A stretch of DNA of 36,243 nucleotides, taken from contig JAJNAU010000018.1 in NCBI GenBank assembly GCA_021462625.1, positions 1 through 36,243 on the forward strand. Direction: 5' to 3'. Below the pieces are notes generated by a model. The model worked only from the letters and a program-made list of their open reading frames with translations. It was not told the DNA's origin and made no database searches. The number at the start of each line of letters is the position of its first letter. Within the stretch, counting starts at the first letter, position 1. This DNA comes from Shewanella sp. Its GTDB lineage: Bacteria > Pseudomonadota > Gammaproteobacteria > Enterobacterales > Shewanellaceae. The position numbers and the translations under genes were made by a program. This document shows, piece after piece, positions 26,235 to 36,142 of the stretch.

Positions 26235-26645
26235 ATGCTGCAACCTAAACGTATGAAGTTCCGCAAAATGCACAAAGGCCGCAACCGCGGTCTGGCGAAC
26301 GGTACTGAAGTTAGCTTCGGTACCTTCGGTCTGAAAGCAGTCGGCCGTGGACGTTTGACTGCACGTCAGATTGAATCTGCGCGTCGTGCTATGACACGTC
26401 ATATTAAACGTCAAGGCAAAATCTGGATCCGCGTGTTTCCGGACAAGCCAATTACCTCTAAGCCTCTTGAAGTGCGTATGGGTAAAGGTAAAGGTAACGT
26501 TGAATACTGGGTATGCCAGATTCAGCCTGGTAAGGTACTCTACGAAATGAACGGCGTTTCTGAAGAGCTGGCTCGCGAAGCTTTCGCACTGGCTGCAGCG
26601 AAACTGCCAATCAAGACTACCTTCGTAACTAAGACGGTGATGTAA
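26235..26645 (+). CDS. rplP: 50S ribosomal protein L16
   Basis: L16 organises the A-site tRNA region of the 50S. 136 aa as in E. coli. The conserved loop [11 protein letters not shown] and Arg81-type segment near RMGKGKG (site of YcfD/RoxA hydroxylation in E. coli) are visible. Start ATG at 26235 follows TAGGAGAG. The last base of its stop is the first base of rpmC. Confidence 0.98.
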   Translation: MLQPKRMKFRKMHKGRNRGLANGTEVSFGTFGLKAVGRGRLTARQIESARRAMTRHIKRQGKIWIRVFPDKPITSKPLEVRMGKGKGNVEYWVCQIQPGKVLYEMNGVSEELAREAFALAAAKLPIKTTFVTKTVM

Positions 26646-26836
26646 TGAAAGCGAGCGAACTGAGAGAAAAGAGCGTTGAAGAACTGAACGCTGAATTGCT
26701 TGGTCTGCTGCGTGAGCAGTTTAACCTGCGTATGCAACACGCCACTGGTCAGCTGAGCCAAACTCATCAGCTGAAAACAGTGCGCCGTAACATTGCGCGT
26801 GTTAAGACCATTATTACTTCTAAGGCGGGTGCATAA
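26645..26836 (+). CDS. rpmC: 50S ribosomal protein L29
   Basis: L29 is a small helical-hairpin protein at the tunnel exit beside L23 that contributes to the SRP/trigger-factor platform. 63 aa as in E. coli. The ATG shares one base with the rplP stop (TAATG), and its own stop does the same with rpsQ, so all three are translationally coupled. Confidence 0.98.
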   Translation: MKASELREKSVEELNAELLGLLREQFNLRMQHATGQLSQTHQLKTVRRNIARVKTIITSKAGA

Positions 26837-27084
26837 TGTCTGACAAAATCCGTACTTTGCAGGGTCGCGTAACCAGCAACAAAATGGACAAGTCCATCAC
26901 TGTTGCTGTAGAGCGCCAGGTGAAACACCCTATCTATGGTAAGTACATCAAGCGTACTACCAAGATCCACGCTCACGATGAAACTAACCAGTGCAACGAA
27001 GGCGATGTAGTCACTATCCGTGAATGCCGTCCTTTGTCCAAGACCAAGTCCTGGGCTCTGGTAGACGTAGTGGTTAAAGCCTAA
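26836..27084 (+). CDS. rpsQ: 30S ribosomal protein S17
   Basis: S17 is a primary 16S-binding OB-fold protein. 82 aa (E. coli 84), with [20 protein letters not shown] and the [19 protein letters not shown] region. It is the last gene of the S10 operon and is followed by a strong terminator after 21 bp. Confidence 0.98.
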   Translation: MSDKIRTLQGRVTSNKMDKSITVAVERQVKHPIYGKYIKRTTKIHAHDETNQCNEGDVVTIRECRPLSKTKSWALVDVVVKA

Positions 27085-27105
27085 TTGTAAGATAGGCATC
27101 TAGGT

Positions 27106-27141
27106 AAACGGCTCCGAATTTTTGGGGCCGTTTGTTTTTTT
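27106..27141 (+). terminator. Rho-independent terminator of the S10 operon
   Basis: AAACGGCTCC (27106-27115) pairs with GGGGCCGTTT (27124-27133), one G-T, around an 8-nt loop, then a run of T's (27135-27141). It separates the S10 and spc units. Confidence 0.9.
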
Positions 27142-27165
27142 ATACTACCCAACCCCAAAGTATGG

Positions 27166-27174
27166 TGTTATACT
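27166..27174 (+). promoter_or_regulatory. Extended -10 promoter of the spc operon (candidate)
   Basis: TGT followed by TATACT forms an extended -10 element. The -35 region 17 bp upstream (TACCCA, 27146-27151) is poor, which extended -10 promoters tolerate. The predicted leader to rplN is about 85 nt and includes a small CCCC/GGGG hairpin (27222-27234). Confidence 0.5.
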
Positions 27175-27267
27175 TGCGGGCTATTTTTGACCAATTTCGG
27201 CAAGAATGGGCTTATATATCACCCCGTGTTGGGGAATTTGTGTAGTAACGATAGCGGAGCACTTAAA

Positions 27268-27636
27268 ATGATCCAAATGCAATCGACTCTGGACGTCGCA
27301 TGTAACAGTGGCGCTCGCAGAGTTCAGTGTATTAAGGTCTTGGGTGGCTCTCATCGTCGTTATGCCGGTATCGGCGACATCATCAAAGTTTCTGTTAAAG
27401 AAGCGATTCCTCGCGCCAAAGCGAAGAAAGGTGATGTGTATAACGCGGTGGTAGTCCGTACTAAGAAAGGCGTACGTCGTCCAGACGGTTCTGTCATTCG
27501 CTTCGATCGGAATGCGGCGGTTCTGCTCAATGCAAACCTTGCACCGATTGGTACTCGTATTTTCGGACCAGTGACTCGTGAATTGCGTACTGAGCAGTTC
27601 ATGAAGATTGTATCGCTGGCACCAGAAGTACTGTAA
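27268..27636 (+). CDS. rplN: 50S ribosomal protein L14
   Basis: L14 is at the subunit interface and forms bridges with 16S rRNA; RsfS silencing factor binds it. Start is ATG at 27268 with SD CGGAG (27255-27259), giving 122 aa (E. coli 123): [18 protein letters not shown]. An in-frame reading from 27187 would add 27 residues lacking any L14 likeness and pass through the leader hairpin. First gene of the spc operon. Confidence 0.98.
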   Translation: MIQMQSTLDVACNSGARRVQCIKVLGGSHRRYAGIGDIIKVSVKEAIPRAKAKKGDVYNAVVVRTKKGVRRPDGSVIRFDRNAAVLLNANLAPIGTRIFGPVTRELRTEQFMKIVSLAPEVL

Positions 27637-27647
27637 GGAGCTTCAAA

Positions 27648-27962
27648 ATGGCAGCAAAAATCCGTCGTCAAGACGAAGTAGTTGTACTGGCAGGTAAAGA
27701 CAAGGGTAAAACCGGTAAGGTTGCCCAGGTTCTGCCTACTGGTAAGATGATTGTTGAAGGCATCAATCTGGTCAAGAAGCACACCAAGCCTAACCCACAC
27801 CTGGGTGTGACTGGTGGTATCGTTGACAAAGAAGCCCCGATTCAAGCATCAAATGTAGCGATCGTAAACCCTGCCACTGGCAAGGCTGATCGTGTTGGTT
27901 TCCGATTTGAAGATGGCAAGAAAGTGCGTTACTTCAAGTCGAACGGTGAACTCGTTAAGTAA
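27648..27962 (+). CDS. rplX: 50S ribosomal protein L24
   Basis: L24 is one of two assembly-initiator proteins of the 50S. 104 aa as in E. coli; KOW motif near the N-terminus ([16 protein letters not shown]). Start ATG at 27648 follows AAGGAGC. In E. coli the S8 translational-repression site lies at the next junction. Confidence 0.98.
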   Translation: MAAKIRRQDEVVVLAGKDKGKTGKVAQVLPTGKMIVEGINLVKKHTKPNPHLGVTGGIVDKEAPIQASNVAIVNPATGKADRVGFRFEDGKKVRYFKSNGELVK

Positions 27963-27974
27963 TTGGAGTAAACG

Positions 27975-28514
27975 ATGGCGAAACTGCATGATAAATACAA
28001 AGAGACTGTTATCGCTGAACTGACTAAAAAGTTCGGTTATACCAGTGTCATGCAAGTCCCTCGGATTGAGAAAATCACCCTGAACATGGGTGTTGGCGAA
28101 GCTGTTGCAGACAAGAAAGTCATGGAAAATGCTGTCCGTGATATGACCGCAATCGCTGGCCAGAAGCCAGTAGTGACTGTTGCTCGTAAGTCAGTTGCCG
28201 GCTTCAAGATCCGTGAAGGCTACCCTATTGGTTGTAAAGTCACTCTGCGTGGCGAGCGTATGTGGGAATTTTTTGAGCGTTTGGTTGACATCGCTATCCC
28301 ACGTATCCGTGACTTCCGTGGTCTGAGCGCTAAGTCGTTCGACGGTCGCGGTAACTACGCTATGGGCGTTCGTGAGCAAATCATCTTCCCTGAGATCGAT
28401 TATGACAAGATCGACAAGATTCGTGGTATGGATATCGTTATCACTACCTCTGCGAAGACTGACGAAGAAGGTCATGCTCTGTTAAACGCTTTTAACTTCC
28501 CATTCAAAAAGTAA
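27975..28514 (+). CDS. rplE: 50S ribosomal protein L5
   Basis: L5 binds 5S rRNA with L18 and L25 and makes the B1b bridge to S13. 179 aa as in E. coli. The start [16 protein letters not shown] matches the family, as does [11 protein letters not shown]. The N-terminal coding region is where E. coli carries the S8 feedback element. The nucleotide sequence around the start is similar, but I did not fold it. Confidence 0.98.
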   Translation: MAKLHDKYKETVIAELTKKFGYTSVMQVPRIEKITLNMGVGEAVADKKVMENAVRDMTAIAGQKPVVTVARKSVAGFKIREGYPIGCKVTLRGERMWEFFERLVDIAIPRIRDFRGLSAKSFDGRGNYAMGVREQIIFPEIDYDKIDKIRGMDIVITTSAKTDEEGHALLNAFNFPFKK

Positions 28515-28524
28515 GGGTAGCGTA

Positions 28525-28830
28525 ATGGCAAAACAATCAATGAAAGCACGTGAAGCTAAGCGTGCAGTACTCGTGGCCAAGTACGCTGAAAAGCGTGCAG
28601 CTCTGAAAGCTATCATCAGCAACCCGGAGTCTTCTGACGAAACTCGTTGGGATGCAGTGATGAAGCTGCAAGCTCTACCACGTGATTCCAGCGCAAGCCG
28701 TCAGCGCAACCGCTGTAATCAAACTGGCCGCCCACATGGTGTTCTGCGTAAGTTCGGCCTGAGCCGTATCAAACTGCGTGAAGCAACCATGCGTGGTGAA
28801 GTTCCTGGTCTACGTAAGGCCAGCTGGTAA
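28525..28830 (+). CDS. rpsN: 30S ribosomal protein S14 (zinc-independent type)
   Basis: S14 is a late-assembling 30S head protein. 101 aa, the long C-minus form without the CxxC zinc ribbon; the signature [21 protein letters not shown] is present with only one cysteine. Start ATG at 28525, 10 bp after rplE. Because this form is zinc-independent, S14 does not depend on zinc supply, in contrast to L36 of the same operon. Confidence 0.98.
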   Translation: MAKQSMKAREAKRAVLVAKYAEKRAALKAIISNPESSDETRWDAVMKLQALPRDSSASRQRNRCNQTGRPHGVLRKFGLSRIKLREATMRGEVPGLRKASW

Positions 28831-28854
28831 GCACTTGTCACGGAGTAAGCTAAT

Positions 28855-29247
28855 ATGAGCATGCAAGATCCTATTGCGGATATGTTGACCCGTATCCGTA
28901 ACGGCCAAGCTGCTAACAAAGTATCTGTGAAGATGCCTTCTACCAAGCTGAAAGTAGCTATCGCTAAGCTGCTGAAAGACGAAGGTTATATCACTGACTA
29001 CGCTGTAGCAGGTGGTGCCAAGCCTGAACTGGAAATCACGCTGAAGTATTTCCAAGGCAAAGCAGTTGTTGAGACTATCCAGCGCGTAAGCCGTCCTGGC
29101 CTGCGTATTTACAAAGGTAAAGACGAGCTGCCAAAGGTTATGGGCGGTCTGGGTGTCGCAATCGTGTCCACTTCTAAAGGCCTGATGACTGATCGTGCCG
29201 CCCGCCTTGCAGGCATGGGTGGTGAGGTTATCTGCTACGTAGCGTAA
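28855..29247 (+). CDS. rpsH: 30S ribosomal protein S8
   Basis: S8 is a primary 16S-binding protein of the platform and the translational repressor of the spc operon in E. coli. 130 aa as in E. coli, starting [18 protein letters not shown] and ending with the conserved [13 protein letters not shown] RNA-binding domain. Start ATG at 28855 follows ACGGAGTAAG; 24-bp gap to rpsN. Confidence 0.98.
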   Translation: MSMQDPIADMLTRIRNGQAANKVSVKMPSTKLKVAIAKLLKDEGYITDYAVAGGAKPELEITLKYFQGKAVVETIQRVSRPGLRIYKGKDELPKVMGGLGVAIVSTSKGLMTDRAARLAGMGGEVICYVA

Positions 29248-29258
29248 GGAGCTAGGAA

Positions 29259-29792
29259 ATGTCTCGTGTAGCAAAAGCACCAGTCACTGTCCCAGCTGGC
29301 GTAGAGGTGACTTTGAATGGTCAGGAAATTACCGTTAAAGGCGGTAAAGGTTCTCTGACTCGAGTAATCAACAGTGCAGTAGCAGTTGTTGTTGAAGACA
29401 ACCAAATCAAGTTTGGTCCAGTTGAAGGTATTGAGAACGCATGGGCTCAAGCCGGTACTGCACGTGCTTTGGTTAACAACATGGTTATCGGTGTATCTCA
29501 AGGTTTCGTTAAGAAGCTGAAACTGATCGGTGTAGGTTACCGTGCCAAAGTCGTTGGCAGCGGTGTTGACCTGACCCTCGGTTTCTCACACCCACTGGTT
29601 CACACTCTGCCTGCTGGCGTCACTGCAGAATGCCCAAGTCAAACTGACATCGTCCTGAGCGGCGTTGACAAACAGTTGGTTGGCCAGGTTGCTGCAGAAA
29701 TTCGTGGTTACCGTCCACCTGAGCCTTATAAGGGTAAGGGTGTTCGTTACGAAGACGAAAATGTACGCCGTAAAGAGGCTAAGAAGAAGTAA
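29259..29792 (+). CDS. rplF: 50S ribosomal protein L6
   Basis: L6 lies near the sarcin-ricin loop and supports factor binding. 177 aa as in E. coli, two duplicated alpha/beta domains, with the C-terminal signature [15 protein letters not shown]. Start ATG at 29259 follows AAGGAGC that overlaps the rpsH stop. Confidence 0.98.
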   Translation: MSRVAKAPVTVPAGVEVTLNGQEITVKGGKGSLTRVINSAVAVVVEDNQIKFGPVEGIENAWAQAGTARALVNNMVIGVSQGFVKKLKLIGVGYRAKVVGSGVDLTLGFSHPLVHTLPAGVTAECPSQTDIVLSGVDKQLVGQVAAEIRGYRPPEPYKGKGVRYEDENVRRKEAKKK

Positions 29793-29803
29793 GGTAACGC
29801 GAT

Positions 29804-30154
29804 ATGGATAAGAAACAATCTCGCTTGCGCCGCGCGACTCGCGCTCGCAAGAAGATCCAAGAGCTGGGCGCAAACCGTCTGGTTGTACATCGTACTCCGC
29901 GTCACATTTACGCTCAGGTTGTCAGCCCAGAAGCTGTAGTTATTGCAGCTGCTTCTACTGCTGAAAAAGCAGTGAAAGAAGGTCTGAAATATACCGGTAA
30001 CGTAGACGCAGCCAAGGCAGTGGGTAAGGCCGTTGCTGAACGCGCGATCGATAAAGGCGTGACTGTTGTTGCCTTCGATCGTTCTGGTTTCAAGTATCAC
30101 GGTCGTGTAGCTGCGCTGGCAGATGCTGCTCGTGAAGCTGGCCTCCAGTTCTAA
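29804..30154 (+). CDS. rplR: 50S ribosomal protein L18
   Basis: L18 binds 5S rRNA and brings it into the 50S central protuberance with L5. 116 aa (E. coli 117), a basic N-terminal helix ([17 protein letters not shown]) and the conserved [10 protein letters not shown] region. Start ATG at 29804 follows AAGGTAAC, a moderate SD. Confidence 0.98.
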   Translation: MDKKQSRLRRATRARKKIQELGANRLVVHRTPRHIYAQVVSPEAVVIAAASTAEKAVKEGLKYTGNVDAAKAVGKAVAERAIDKGVTVVAFDRSGFKYHGRVAALADAAREAGLQF

Positions 30155-30166
30155 GGGGTTTATACA

Positions 30167-30670
30167 ATGGCTAAAGTAGAAGCTCAGCAAAAAGACGATC
30201 TGCAAGAAAAACTGATTGCAGTAAATCGTGTTTCTAAAGTAGTTAAGGGCGGCCGTATTTTCAGCTTCACTGCACTAACTGTAGTGGGTGATGGTGCTGG
30301 TAAGGTTGGCTATGGCTACGGTAAAGCGCGCGAAGTTCCAGCTGCTATTCAAAAGGCAATGGAAAAGGCTCGCCGCAACATGGTGAACGTAGAACTGAAC
30401 GAAGGCACTCTGCACCATCCGGTGAAGGGGCGTCACTCTGGTTCTCGCGTATACATGCAACCAGCGTCTCAAGGTACCGGTATTATCGCCGGTGGTGCGA
30501 TGCGCGCCGTATTGGAAGTAGCAGGCGTTCATAACGTGCTGTCTAAAGCATACGGTTCTACTAACCCGATCAACATCGTACGTGCAACTGTTGACGCTCT
30601 GGTACATATGAAGTCTCCAGCGCAGATCGCAGCTAAGCGTGGTCTGAATGTTGACGAAATTCGGGGATAA
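30167..30670 (+). CDS. rpsE: 30S ribosomal protein S5
   Basis: S5 helps form the mRNA entry channel and affects decoding accuracy. 167 aa as in E. coli. The N-terminal dsRBD-like domain holds the [20 protein letters not shown] loop where spectinomycin-resistance changes map in E. coli. The wild-type VKGGR is seen. Start ATG at 30167 follows AAGGGG. Confidence 0.98.
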   Translation: MAKVEAQQKDDLQEKLIAVNRVSKVVKGGRIFSFTALTVVGDGAGKVGYGYGKAREVPAAIQKAMEKARRNMVNVELNEGTLHHPVKGRHSGSRVYMQPASQGTGIIAGGAMRAVLEVAGVHNVLSKAYGSTNPINIVRATVDALVHMKSPAQIAAKRGLNVDEIRG

Positions 30671-30676
30671 TGCACC

Positions 30677-30859
30677 ATGGCAACTAAGACTATTAAAGTA
30701 ACTCAGACCAAAAGTGCAATCGGTCGTCTGCCTAAGCACAAAGCGACTCTGACAGGCCTGGGCCTGCGTCGCATCGGTCACACTGTTGAACTGCAAGATA
30801 CTCCAGCGGTTCGTGGTATGATCAACAAGGTCTACTACATGGTTAAGGTGGAGGATTAA
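30677..30859 (+). CDS. rpmD: 50S ribosomal protein L30
   Basis: L30 is a small non-essential 50S protein with a ferredoxin-like fold. 60 aa (E. coli 59): [30 protein letters not shown] is characteristic. Only 6 bp separate it from rpsE and 3 bp from rplO. Confidence 0.97.
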   Translation: MATKTIKVTQTKSAIGRLPKHKATLTGLGLRRIGHTVELQDTPAVRGMINKVYYMVKVED

Positions 30860-30862
30860 TCA

Positions 30863-31297
30863 ATGAAATTGAATACTCTTTCCCCAGCCGCAGGTTCTAA
30901 ATCTGCTCCTAAGCGTGTAGGCCGTGGTATTGGTTCTGGCTTGGGCAAGACTGCTGGTCGCGGTCACAAGGGTCAAAAATCTCGTAGCGGCGGCGGTGTT
31001 CGCGTGGGCTTCGAGGGTGGTCAGATGCCACTGAAGATCCGTTTGCCTAAGTTCGGTTTTACCTCTCGTACCGCTATGGTAACCGCGGAAGTTCGCGTAG
31101 GTGAGCTGGCTAAAGTAAACGGTGATGTTATCGACTTGAACGCATTGAAAGATGCGAACGTGATTACCCGCAACATCCAGTTTGCGAAAATCGTTCTTTC
31201 AGGTACCATTGAGCGCCCAGTGACCGTTAAAGGTCTGAAGGTAACCAAAGGTGCGCGTGCAGCTATCGAAGCTGCTGGCGGTAAGATCGAGGAATAA
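30863..31297 (+). CDS. rplO: 50S ribosomal protein L15
   Basis: L15 is a late-assembly 50S protein. 144 aa as in E. coli. The long glycine- and lysine-rich N-terminal extension ([22 protein letters not shown]) threads into 23S rRNA. Start ATG at 30863; its last codons contain the secY SD. Confidence 0.98.
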   Translation: MKLNTLSPAAGSKSAPKRVGRGIGSGLGKTAGRGHKGQKSRSGGGVRVGFEGGQMPLKIRLPKFGFTSRTAMVTAEVRVGELAKVNGDVIDLNALKDANVITRNIQFAKIVLSGTIERPVTVKGLKVTKGARAAIEAAGGKIEE

Positions 31298-31304
31298 TAC
31301 GTCG

Positions 31305-32645
31305 ATGGCAAAACCAGGACTGGATTTGAAAAGCGCGAAGGGCGGTCTGTCAGAACTGAAGACCCGTCTGTTGTTCGTGATTGGTGCAATTATCGTCTTT
31401 AGGGCGGGTTCGTTTGTACCAATTCCTGGTATTGACGCCGCTGTATTAGCCGAGCTGTTCGCTCAGCAGAAGGGAACCATCCTAGGCATGTTTAACATGT
31501 TCTCGGGTGGTGCCCTTGAGCGTGCCTCTATCTTTGCATTGGGCATCATGCCGTACATTTCGGCATCGATTATCATGCAATTGCTGACTGTTGTGCATCC
31601 TGCAATGGCCGAACTAAAGAAGGAAGGCGAGTCAGGGCGTAAGAAGATCAGTCAGTACACTCGATGGGGTACGCTGGTGTTGGGTACGTTCCAGTCGATC
31701 GGTATTGCAACCGGATTGCCAAACTTGGTGCCTGGCCTGGTGGTCAACCCAGGTTTAGGTTTTTATTTTGTTGCAGTAGTGAGCTTGGTCACCGGGACTA
31801 TGTTCCTGATGTGGCTGGGTGAACAAATTACCGAGCGGGGCATTGGAAACGGCATTTCGATCCTGATTTTTGCAGGTATCGTAGCTGGCTTGCCCTCTGC
31901 TATTGGCCAAACAGCCGAGCAGGCGCGTCAAGGCGATTTGAATGTACTGGTGCTGCTGTTAATTGCAGTCATCGTATTTGCAGTAACTTATTTCGTGGTG
32001 TTTGTGGAGCGTGGTCAGCGTCGTATCGTCGTGAACTATGCTAAGCGTCAGCAAGGCCGTAAGGTATTTGCCGCGCAATCTACCCATCTGCCGCTGAAGA
32101 TCAACATGGCGGGTGTAATCCCTCCAATTTTTGCGTCCAGCATTATTCTGTTCCCTGGAACCCTAGCTCAGTGGTTCGGTCAGAATGAGTCCATGTCATG
32201 GCTGAGTGATTTCTCGCTGGCTGTGTCCCCTGGACAACCGCTGTACTCATTGTTGTACGCTACTGCAATTATCTTCTTCTGTTTCTTCTACACCGCGTTG
32301 GTGTTTAACCCACGCGAAACAGCAGATAACCTGAAGAAGAGTGGTGCGTTCATTCCCGGGATCCGTCCTGGAGAACAGACTTCGCGTTACATTGATAAAG
32401 TAATGACCCGACTGACTCTGGCCGGTGCTTTATACATTACCTTTATCTGTTTAATTCCGGAGTTCATGCTTATCACTTGGAAGGTACAGTTCTATTTTGG
32501 CGGTACCTCACTGCTGATTATGGTAGTAGTGATCATGGACTTCATGGCTCAGGTTCAGACCCATATGATGTCCCATCAATATGAGTCTGTAATGAAAAAA
32601 GCCAACTTGGTGAACAAAGCGAATCTTGATCGCTTTGGCCGCTAA
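31305..32645 (+). CDS. secY: Preprotein translocase subunit SecY
   Basis: SecY is the pore-forming subunit of the SecYEG protein channel. Start is ATG at 31305 with SD GAGGAA (31289-31294), giving 446 aa (E. coli 443). A longer reading beginning at 31251 lies inside rplO and is rejected. Ten hydrophobic segments are apparent, from [16 protein letters not shown] (TM1) to [15 protein letters not shown] (TM10). The TM8-TM9 cytoplasmic loop with [15 protein letters not shown] contacts SecA and ribosomes. Usage of rarer codons is somewhat higher than in the ribosomal-protein neighbours. Confidence 0.98.
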   Translation: MAKPGLDLKSAKGGLSELKTRLLFVIGAIIVFRAGSFVPIPGIDAAVLAELFAQQKGTILGMFNMFSGGALERASIFALGIMPYISASIIMQLLTVVHPAMAELKKEGESGRKKISQYTRWGTLVLGTFQSIGIATGLPNLVPGLVVNPGLGFYFVAVVSLVTGTMFLMWLGEQITERGIGNGISILIFAGIVAGLPSAIGQTAEQARQGDLNVLVLLLIAVIVFAVTYFVVFVERGQRRIVVNYAKRQQGRKVFAAQSTHLPLKINMAGVIPPIFASSIILFPGTLAQWFGQNESMSWLSDFSLAVSPGQPLYSLLYATAIIFFCFFYTALVFNPRETADNLKKSGAFIPGIRPGEQTSRYIDKVMTRLTLAGALYITFICLIPEFMLITWKVQFYFGGTSLLIMVVVIMDFMAQVQTHMMSHQYESVMKKANLVNKANLDRFGR

Positions 32646-32667
32646 TCTGGCTTAACGGAGTGGTGAA

Positions 32668-32781
32668 ATGAAAGTTCGTGCTTCCGTGAAGAAGATCTGC
32701 CGTAACTGCAAGATCATCAAGCGTAGTGGTGTTGTACGCGTTATCTGTGTTGAACCAAGACACAAACAGCGTCAAGGCTAA
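32668..32781 (+). CDS. rpmJ: 50S ribosomal protein L36 (zinc-ribbon form)
   Basis: A 37-aa protein, [18 protein letters not shown] at the N-terminus, with SD ACGGAG upstream. L36 is the smallest 50S protein and stabilises 23S domain structure near the GTPase centre. The zinc ligands Cys11, Cys14, Cys27 and His32 are all present, so this is the zinc-containing (C+) form. It sits between secY and the alpha-operon leader, as in E. coli. Confidence 0.97.
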   Translation: MKVRASVKKICRNCKIIKRSGVVRVICVEPRHKQRQG

Positions 32782-32788
32782 AATATCC

Positions 32789-32898
32789 GGCCAGCTCCTG
32801 TCATTCAGGGCTGGCCAAAAAATGATTGCAAACCCGTCATCTGTCGAGTATCCTTTCGGGCTTTTCACAGATGGCCTTTTGACTTTAAGGAGTGCATA
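32789..32898 (+). promoter_or_regulatory. Alpha-operon leader (S4 pseudoknot type)
   Basis: A strong hairpin GGCCAGC (32789-32795) with GCTGGCC (32810-32816), extended by CCTG/CAGG, is followed by about 70 nt with pairable segments and the AAGGAG SD (32887-32892), then a GUG start. In E. coli the corresponding leader folds into a nested pseudoknot that S4 stabilises to block rpsM initiation. Location, length and GUG start fit; the pseudoknot pairing was not computed. Confidence 0.65.
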
Positions 32899-33255
32899 GT
32901 GGCCCGTATCGCTGGCATTAACATTCCTGATCATAAGCACACAGTCATTGCATTGACTGCTATCTACGGCATTGGTCGTACTCGCGCACAAGCTATTTGC
33001 GCGGCGACTGCGATTGCCGAAAACGCTAAGATCAAGGAACTGAGCGAAGCTCAAATCGATACCCTGCGCGAAGAAGTTGCCAAATACACAGTAGAAGGTG
33101 ACTTGCGTCGTGAGGTTTCCATGAACATCAAGCGTCTGATGGACCTTGGTTGTTACCGTGGCCTCCGTCATCGCCGCAGCCTGCCCCTGCGTGGGCAACG
33201 TACCAAGACCAATGCGCGTACCCGCAAAGGTCCACGTAAACCAATCAAGAAGTAA
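32899..33255 (+). CDS. rpsM: 30S ribosomal protein S13
   Basis: S13 is a 30S head protein contacting P-site tRNA and L5. 118 aa as in E. coli; the GTG start at 32899 (read as Met) is shared with E. coli alpha operons. [14 protein letters not shown] and the basic C-terminal tail [15 protein letters not shown] are conserved. It is first in the alpha operon and under the leader control described upstream. Confidence 0.98.
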   Translation: MARIAGINIPDHKHTVIALTAIYGIGRTRAQAICAATAIAENAKIKELSEAQIDTLREEVAKYTVEGDLRREVSMNIKRLMDLGCYRGLRHRRSLPLRGQRTKTNARTRKGPRKPIKK

Positions 33256-33271
33256 CGGGAAGGTAGTATAA

Positions 33272-33664
33272 ATGGCTAAAGTTCCGTCACGTTCTCCGCG
33301 TAAGCGCGTACGTAAGCAGGTTGCTGATGGCATGGCTCATATCCATGCGTCATTCAACAACACAATTGTGACTATCACCGACCGTCAAGGTAATGCTTTG
33401 GCTTGGGCAACTGCCGGTGGCAGTGGTTTCCGTGGTTCACGTAAATCCACTCCGTTTGCTGCACAGGTTGCTGCTGAGCGCGCAGGTACTGCTGCTCAGG
33501 ATTACGGCGTTAAGAACCTTGAAGTGTTCGTGAAGGGTCCAGGTCCAGGTCGTGAATCAGCCATTCGTGCGCTGAACGCTGTTGGTTACAAAATTACCAA
33601 CATTACCGATGTGACTCCGATCCCTCATAACGGTTGTCGCCCTCCTAAAAAGCGTCGCGTGTAA
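33272..33664 (+). CDS. rpsK: 30S ribosomal protein S11
   Basis: S11 lies in the platform near the mRNA exit and E site. 130 aa (E. coli 129). The motif [13 protein letters not shown] and the C-terminal [11 protein letters not shown] are classic; the Asn-Gly in the tail is the usual isoAsp site. Start ATG at 33272, 16 bp after rpsM. Confidence 0.98.
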   Translation: MAKVPSRSPRKRVRKQVADGMAHIHASFNNTIVTITDRQGNALAWATAGGSGFRGSRKSTPFAAQVAAERAGTAAQDYGVKNLEVFVKGPGPGRESAIRALNAVGYKITNITDVTPIPHNGCRPPKKRRV

Positions 33665-33694
33665 CGCGATCTATAGGATAGTTGGAGAAAGATA

Positions 33695-34315
33695 ATGGCA
33701 AGATACTTGGGTCCTAAGCTCAAGCTCAGCCGCCGTGAAGGTACAGATCTGTTCCTGAAGAGCGGTGTGAGAGCAATTGATTCAAAGTGTAAGCTTGAAG
33801 CTGCACCAGGTCAGCACGGCGCTCGTAAGCCTCGTCTGTCTGAGTACGGTTTACAGCTGCGCGAGAAACAAAAAGTTCGTCGTATTTACGGAGTGCTGGA
33901 AAAGCAGTTCCGTAACTACTATAAAGAAGCTGCACGTCTGAAAGGCAACACTGGTGAAAACCTGCTGCAACTTTTGGAAACTCGTCTGGATAACGTAGTT
34001 TATCGTATGGGCTTTGGCACGACACGTGCGGAAGCACGTCAGCTGGTTAGCCATAAGTCTGTTATGGTAAACGGTCGTGTTGTTAACATTCCCTCATTCA
34101 AAGTGTCTGCGAATGATGTAGTAAGCATCCGTGAGAAGTCTCAAAAGCAAGCCCGTATCAAGGCTGCTCTGGATCTGGCTACTCAACGTGAAAAGCCTAC
34201 ATGGATTGAAGTAGACTCCGCTAAAATGGAAGGTGCTTTCAAGCGCATTCCTGAGCGTAGCGATTTGTCTGCGGAAATTAACGAACAGCTGATCGTCGAG
34301 CTTTACTCTAAGTAA
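33695..34315 (+). CDS. rpsD: 30S ribosomal protein S4
   Basis: S4 is a primary 16S-binding protein and the translational repressor of the alpha operon. 206 aa as in E. coli. The S4 RNA-binding domain includes [13 protein letters not shown] and [21 protein letters not shown]. Start ATG at 33695 follows TGGAGA. Confidence 0.98.
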   Translation: MARYLGPKLKLSRREGTDLFLKSGVRAIDSKCKLEAAPGQHGARKPRLSEYGLQLREKQKVRRIYGVLEKQFRNYYKEAARLKGNTGENLLQLLETRLDNVVYRMGFGTTRAEARQLVSHKSVMVNGRVVNIPSFKVSANDVVSIREKSQKQARIKAALDLATQREKPTWIEVDSAKMEGAFKRIPERSDLSAEINEQLIVELYSK

Positions 34316-34339
34316 GGCTAATAAACAAGAGAGGACACA

Positions 34340-35329
34340 ATGCAGGGTTCTGTTACAGAATTTCTTAAACCGCGACTCGTTGATATCGAGCAGGTTAACC
34401 CAACTCGTGCCAAGGTGATCTTGGAGCCGCTTGAACGTGGTTTCGGTCATACTTTGGGTAACGCGTTGCGTCGCATCCTTTTGTCGTCTATGCCCGGCTG
34501 CGCGGTTACCGAAGTCGAGATCGATGGCGTGCTGCATGAATATAGCAGCAAGGAAGGCGTACAAGAAGATATCCTTGAAATCTTGTTGAACCTGAAAGGG
34601 TTGGCAGTGATCATCGAGGGTAAAGACGAGGCTATGCTCTCTCTGAGCAAGTCCGGCGCAGGCCCTGTCACCGCAGCAGATATCACTCACGATGGTGATG
34701 TTTCCATCATGAATCCTGATCATGTTATCTGTCATCTGACAGGTAACCATGACATCAGCATGCGTATCCGCGTTGAGCGTGGTCGTGGTTATGTACCGGC
34801 TTCTGCCCGTGCACAAACTGAAGACGATGATCGCCCAATTGGCCGTTTGCTGGTTGATGCTTCTTTCTCGCCTGTAGCTCGCATTGCTTATAATGTTGAA
34901 GCCGCTCGTGTAGAACAGCGTACTGATCTGGACAAGCTGGTAATCGATATGACCACTAACGGTACTATCGACCCGGAAGAAGCTATCCGTCGCTCTGCGA
35001 CCATCCTGGCTGAACAGCTGGATGCGTTTGTTGAACTGCGTGATGTTTCTGAACCAGAGCAGAAGGAAGAAAAGCCAGAATTCGATCCGATTCTGTTGCG
35101 TCCTGTCGACGATTTAGAGCTAACTGTACGTTCGGCTAATTGTCTGAAGGCCGAAGCGATTCATTACATCGGTGATCTGGTACAGCGCACTGAAGTTGAG
35201 CTGCTCAAGACTCCTAACCTGGGTAAGAAGTCTCTTACCGAGATTAAAGACGTGTTGGCATCTCGCGGACTGTCGTTAGGTATGCGTCTGGAAAACTGGC
35301 CTCCAGCCAGCTTGGCCGACGACCTATAA
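34340..35329 (+). CDS. rpoA: DNA-directed RNA polymerase subunit alpha
   Basis: Alpha dimerises to start polymerase assembly and reads UP elements and activators. 329 aa as in E. coli. The N-terminal domain spans about 1-234 ([18 protein letters not shown]), a flexible acidic linker about 235-247, and the C-terminal domain has [10 protein letters not shown] with Arg264, the equivalent of E. coli Arg265 for DNA binding. Start ATG at 34340 follows GAGAGGAC. It is 24 bp after rpsD. Confidence 0.98.
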   Translation: MQGSVTEFLKPRLVDIEQVNPTRAKVILEPLERGFGHTLGNALRRILLSSMPGCAVTEVEIDGVLHEYSSKEGVQEDILEILLNLKGLAVIIEGKDEAMLSLSKSGAGPVTAADITHDGDVSIMNPDHVICHLTGNHDISMRIRVERGRGYVPASARAQTEDDDRPIGRLLVDASFSPVARIAYNVEAARVEQRTDLDKLVIDMTTNGTIDPEEAIRRSATILAEQLDAFVELRDVSEPEQKEEKPEFDPILLRPVDDLELTVRSANCLKAEAIHYIGDLVQRTEVELLKTPNLGKKSLTEIKDVLASRGLSLGMRLENWPPASLADDL

Positions 35330-35368
35330 GTCCGGGTTTGTACAGATTTACGTAATAAGGATTAGGTC

Positions 35369-35764
35369 ATGCGCCATCGTAAGAGTGGTCGTCAACTTAA
35401 CCGCAACAGCAGCCACCGCCAAGCTATGTTCCGCAACATGGCTTCTTCACTGGTACGTCATGAAATCATCAAGACTACCGTTGTGAAGGCGAAGGAACTG
35501 CGTCGCGTAGTTGAACCTCTGATAACACTTGCTAAAAGTGACAGCGTTGCAAACCGTCGTCTGGCGTTTGCTCGTACCCGCGATCAAGAAATCGTAGGTA
35601 AGCTGTTCAATGAATTGGGTCCACGCTACCAGGAACGTCCTGGTGGTTACACCCGTATCCTGAAGTGCGGTCTGCGTGCCGGTGATAAAGCCCCTATGGC
35701 TTACATCGAGCTGGTAGGTCGTCCTGAAGCTGCTCAGGCGGTTGAAGCCGAAGCTGCTGAGTAA
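35369..35764 (+). CDS. rplQ: 50S ribosomal protein L17
   Basis: L17 is at the tunnel exit of the 50S. 131 aa (E. coli 127), beginning [17 protein letters not shown], with a short Ala/Glu-rich tail. Start ATG at 35369 follows TAAGGATTAG. It is the last gene of the cluster and is followed by the terminator 14 bp on. Confidence 0.98.
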   Translation: MRHRKSGRQLNRNSSHRQAMFRNMASSLVRHEIIKTTVVKAKELRRVVEPLITLAKSDSVANRRLAFARTRDQEIVGKLFNELGPRYQERPGGYTRILKCGLRAGDKAPMAYIELVGRPEAAQAVEAEAAE

Positions 35765-35778
35765 TCTCAGGCTAGATA

Positions 35779-35808
35779 AAAAAACCGGACTTTGATGTCC
35801 GGTTTTTT
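35779..35808 (+). terminator. Rho-independent terminator after rplQ
   Basis: A 12-bp perfect stem AAAAAACCGGAC (35779-35790) with GTCCGGTTTTTT (35797-35808) around TTTGAT. The symmetric A and T runs mean it could work in both directions. Confidence 0.93.
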
Positions 35809-36142
35809 ATGCCTGCGTACAAATAGTCGCTGCATCTTTCTTAACTACCTGGTACTGGCAAAAGGTTACATTAACGCCGGGCCGCCTCAGGCTGCTGTAC
35901 CGGTTTGTTTTAATAATATTGTTGTTCAAGTCTCCAATCGCCTGGTCGAGAGATGGGCTTTGGGGGATCGGGCTGGTTTATTGAACCATACCGGCGCACT
36001 AGGATCTGTTGACTTTTGGTGATTATTTTTGCGGCAGTTTGTGGGTTCTTTACCAAGGATGAGGCTTCGATGTGGTGTAGCTTGCATGAGAAACCGATAA
36101 CGCTGGATAAAGGGATCACAACCCCTGCCCGAAGGACGAGTC
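35809..36142. other. Intergenic region without a recognised gene
   Basis: No tRNA, ribosomal protein or known family is seen. A + strand frame remains open to 36022 and reads a plausible but unrecognised peptide tail (…NRLVERWALGDRAGLLNH…). It has no convincing start or SD and would have to begin inside the terminator. It may be the remains of a gene or pure chance. Confidence 0.4.

Noticed and set aside
31251..31304. N-terminal extension of SecY overlapping rplO
   Set aside because: ATG 31305 has a good SD and yields the family's normal N-terminus.
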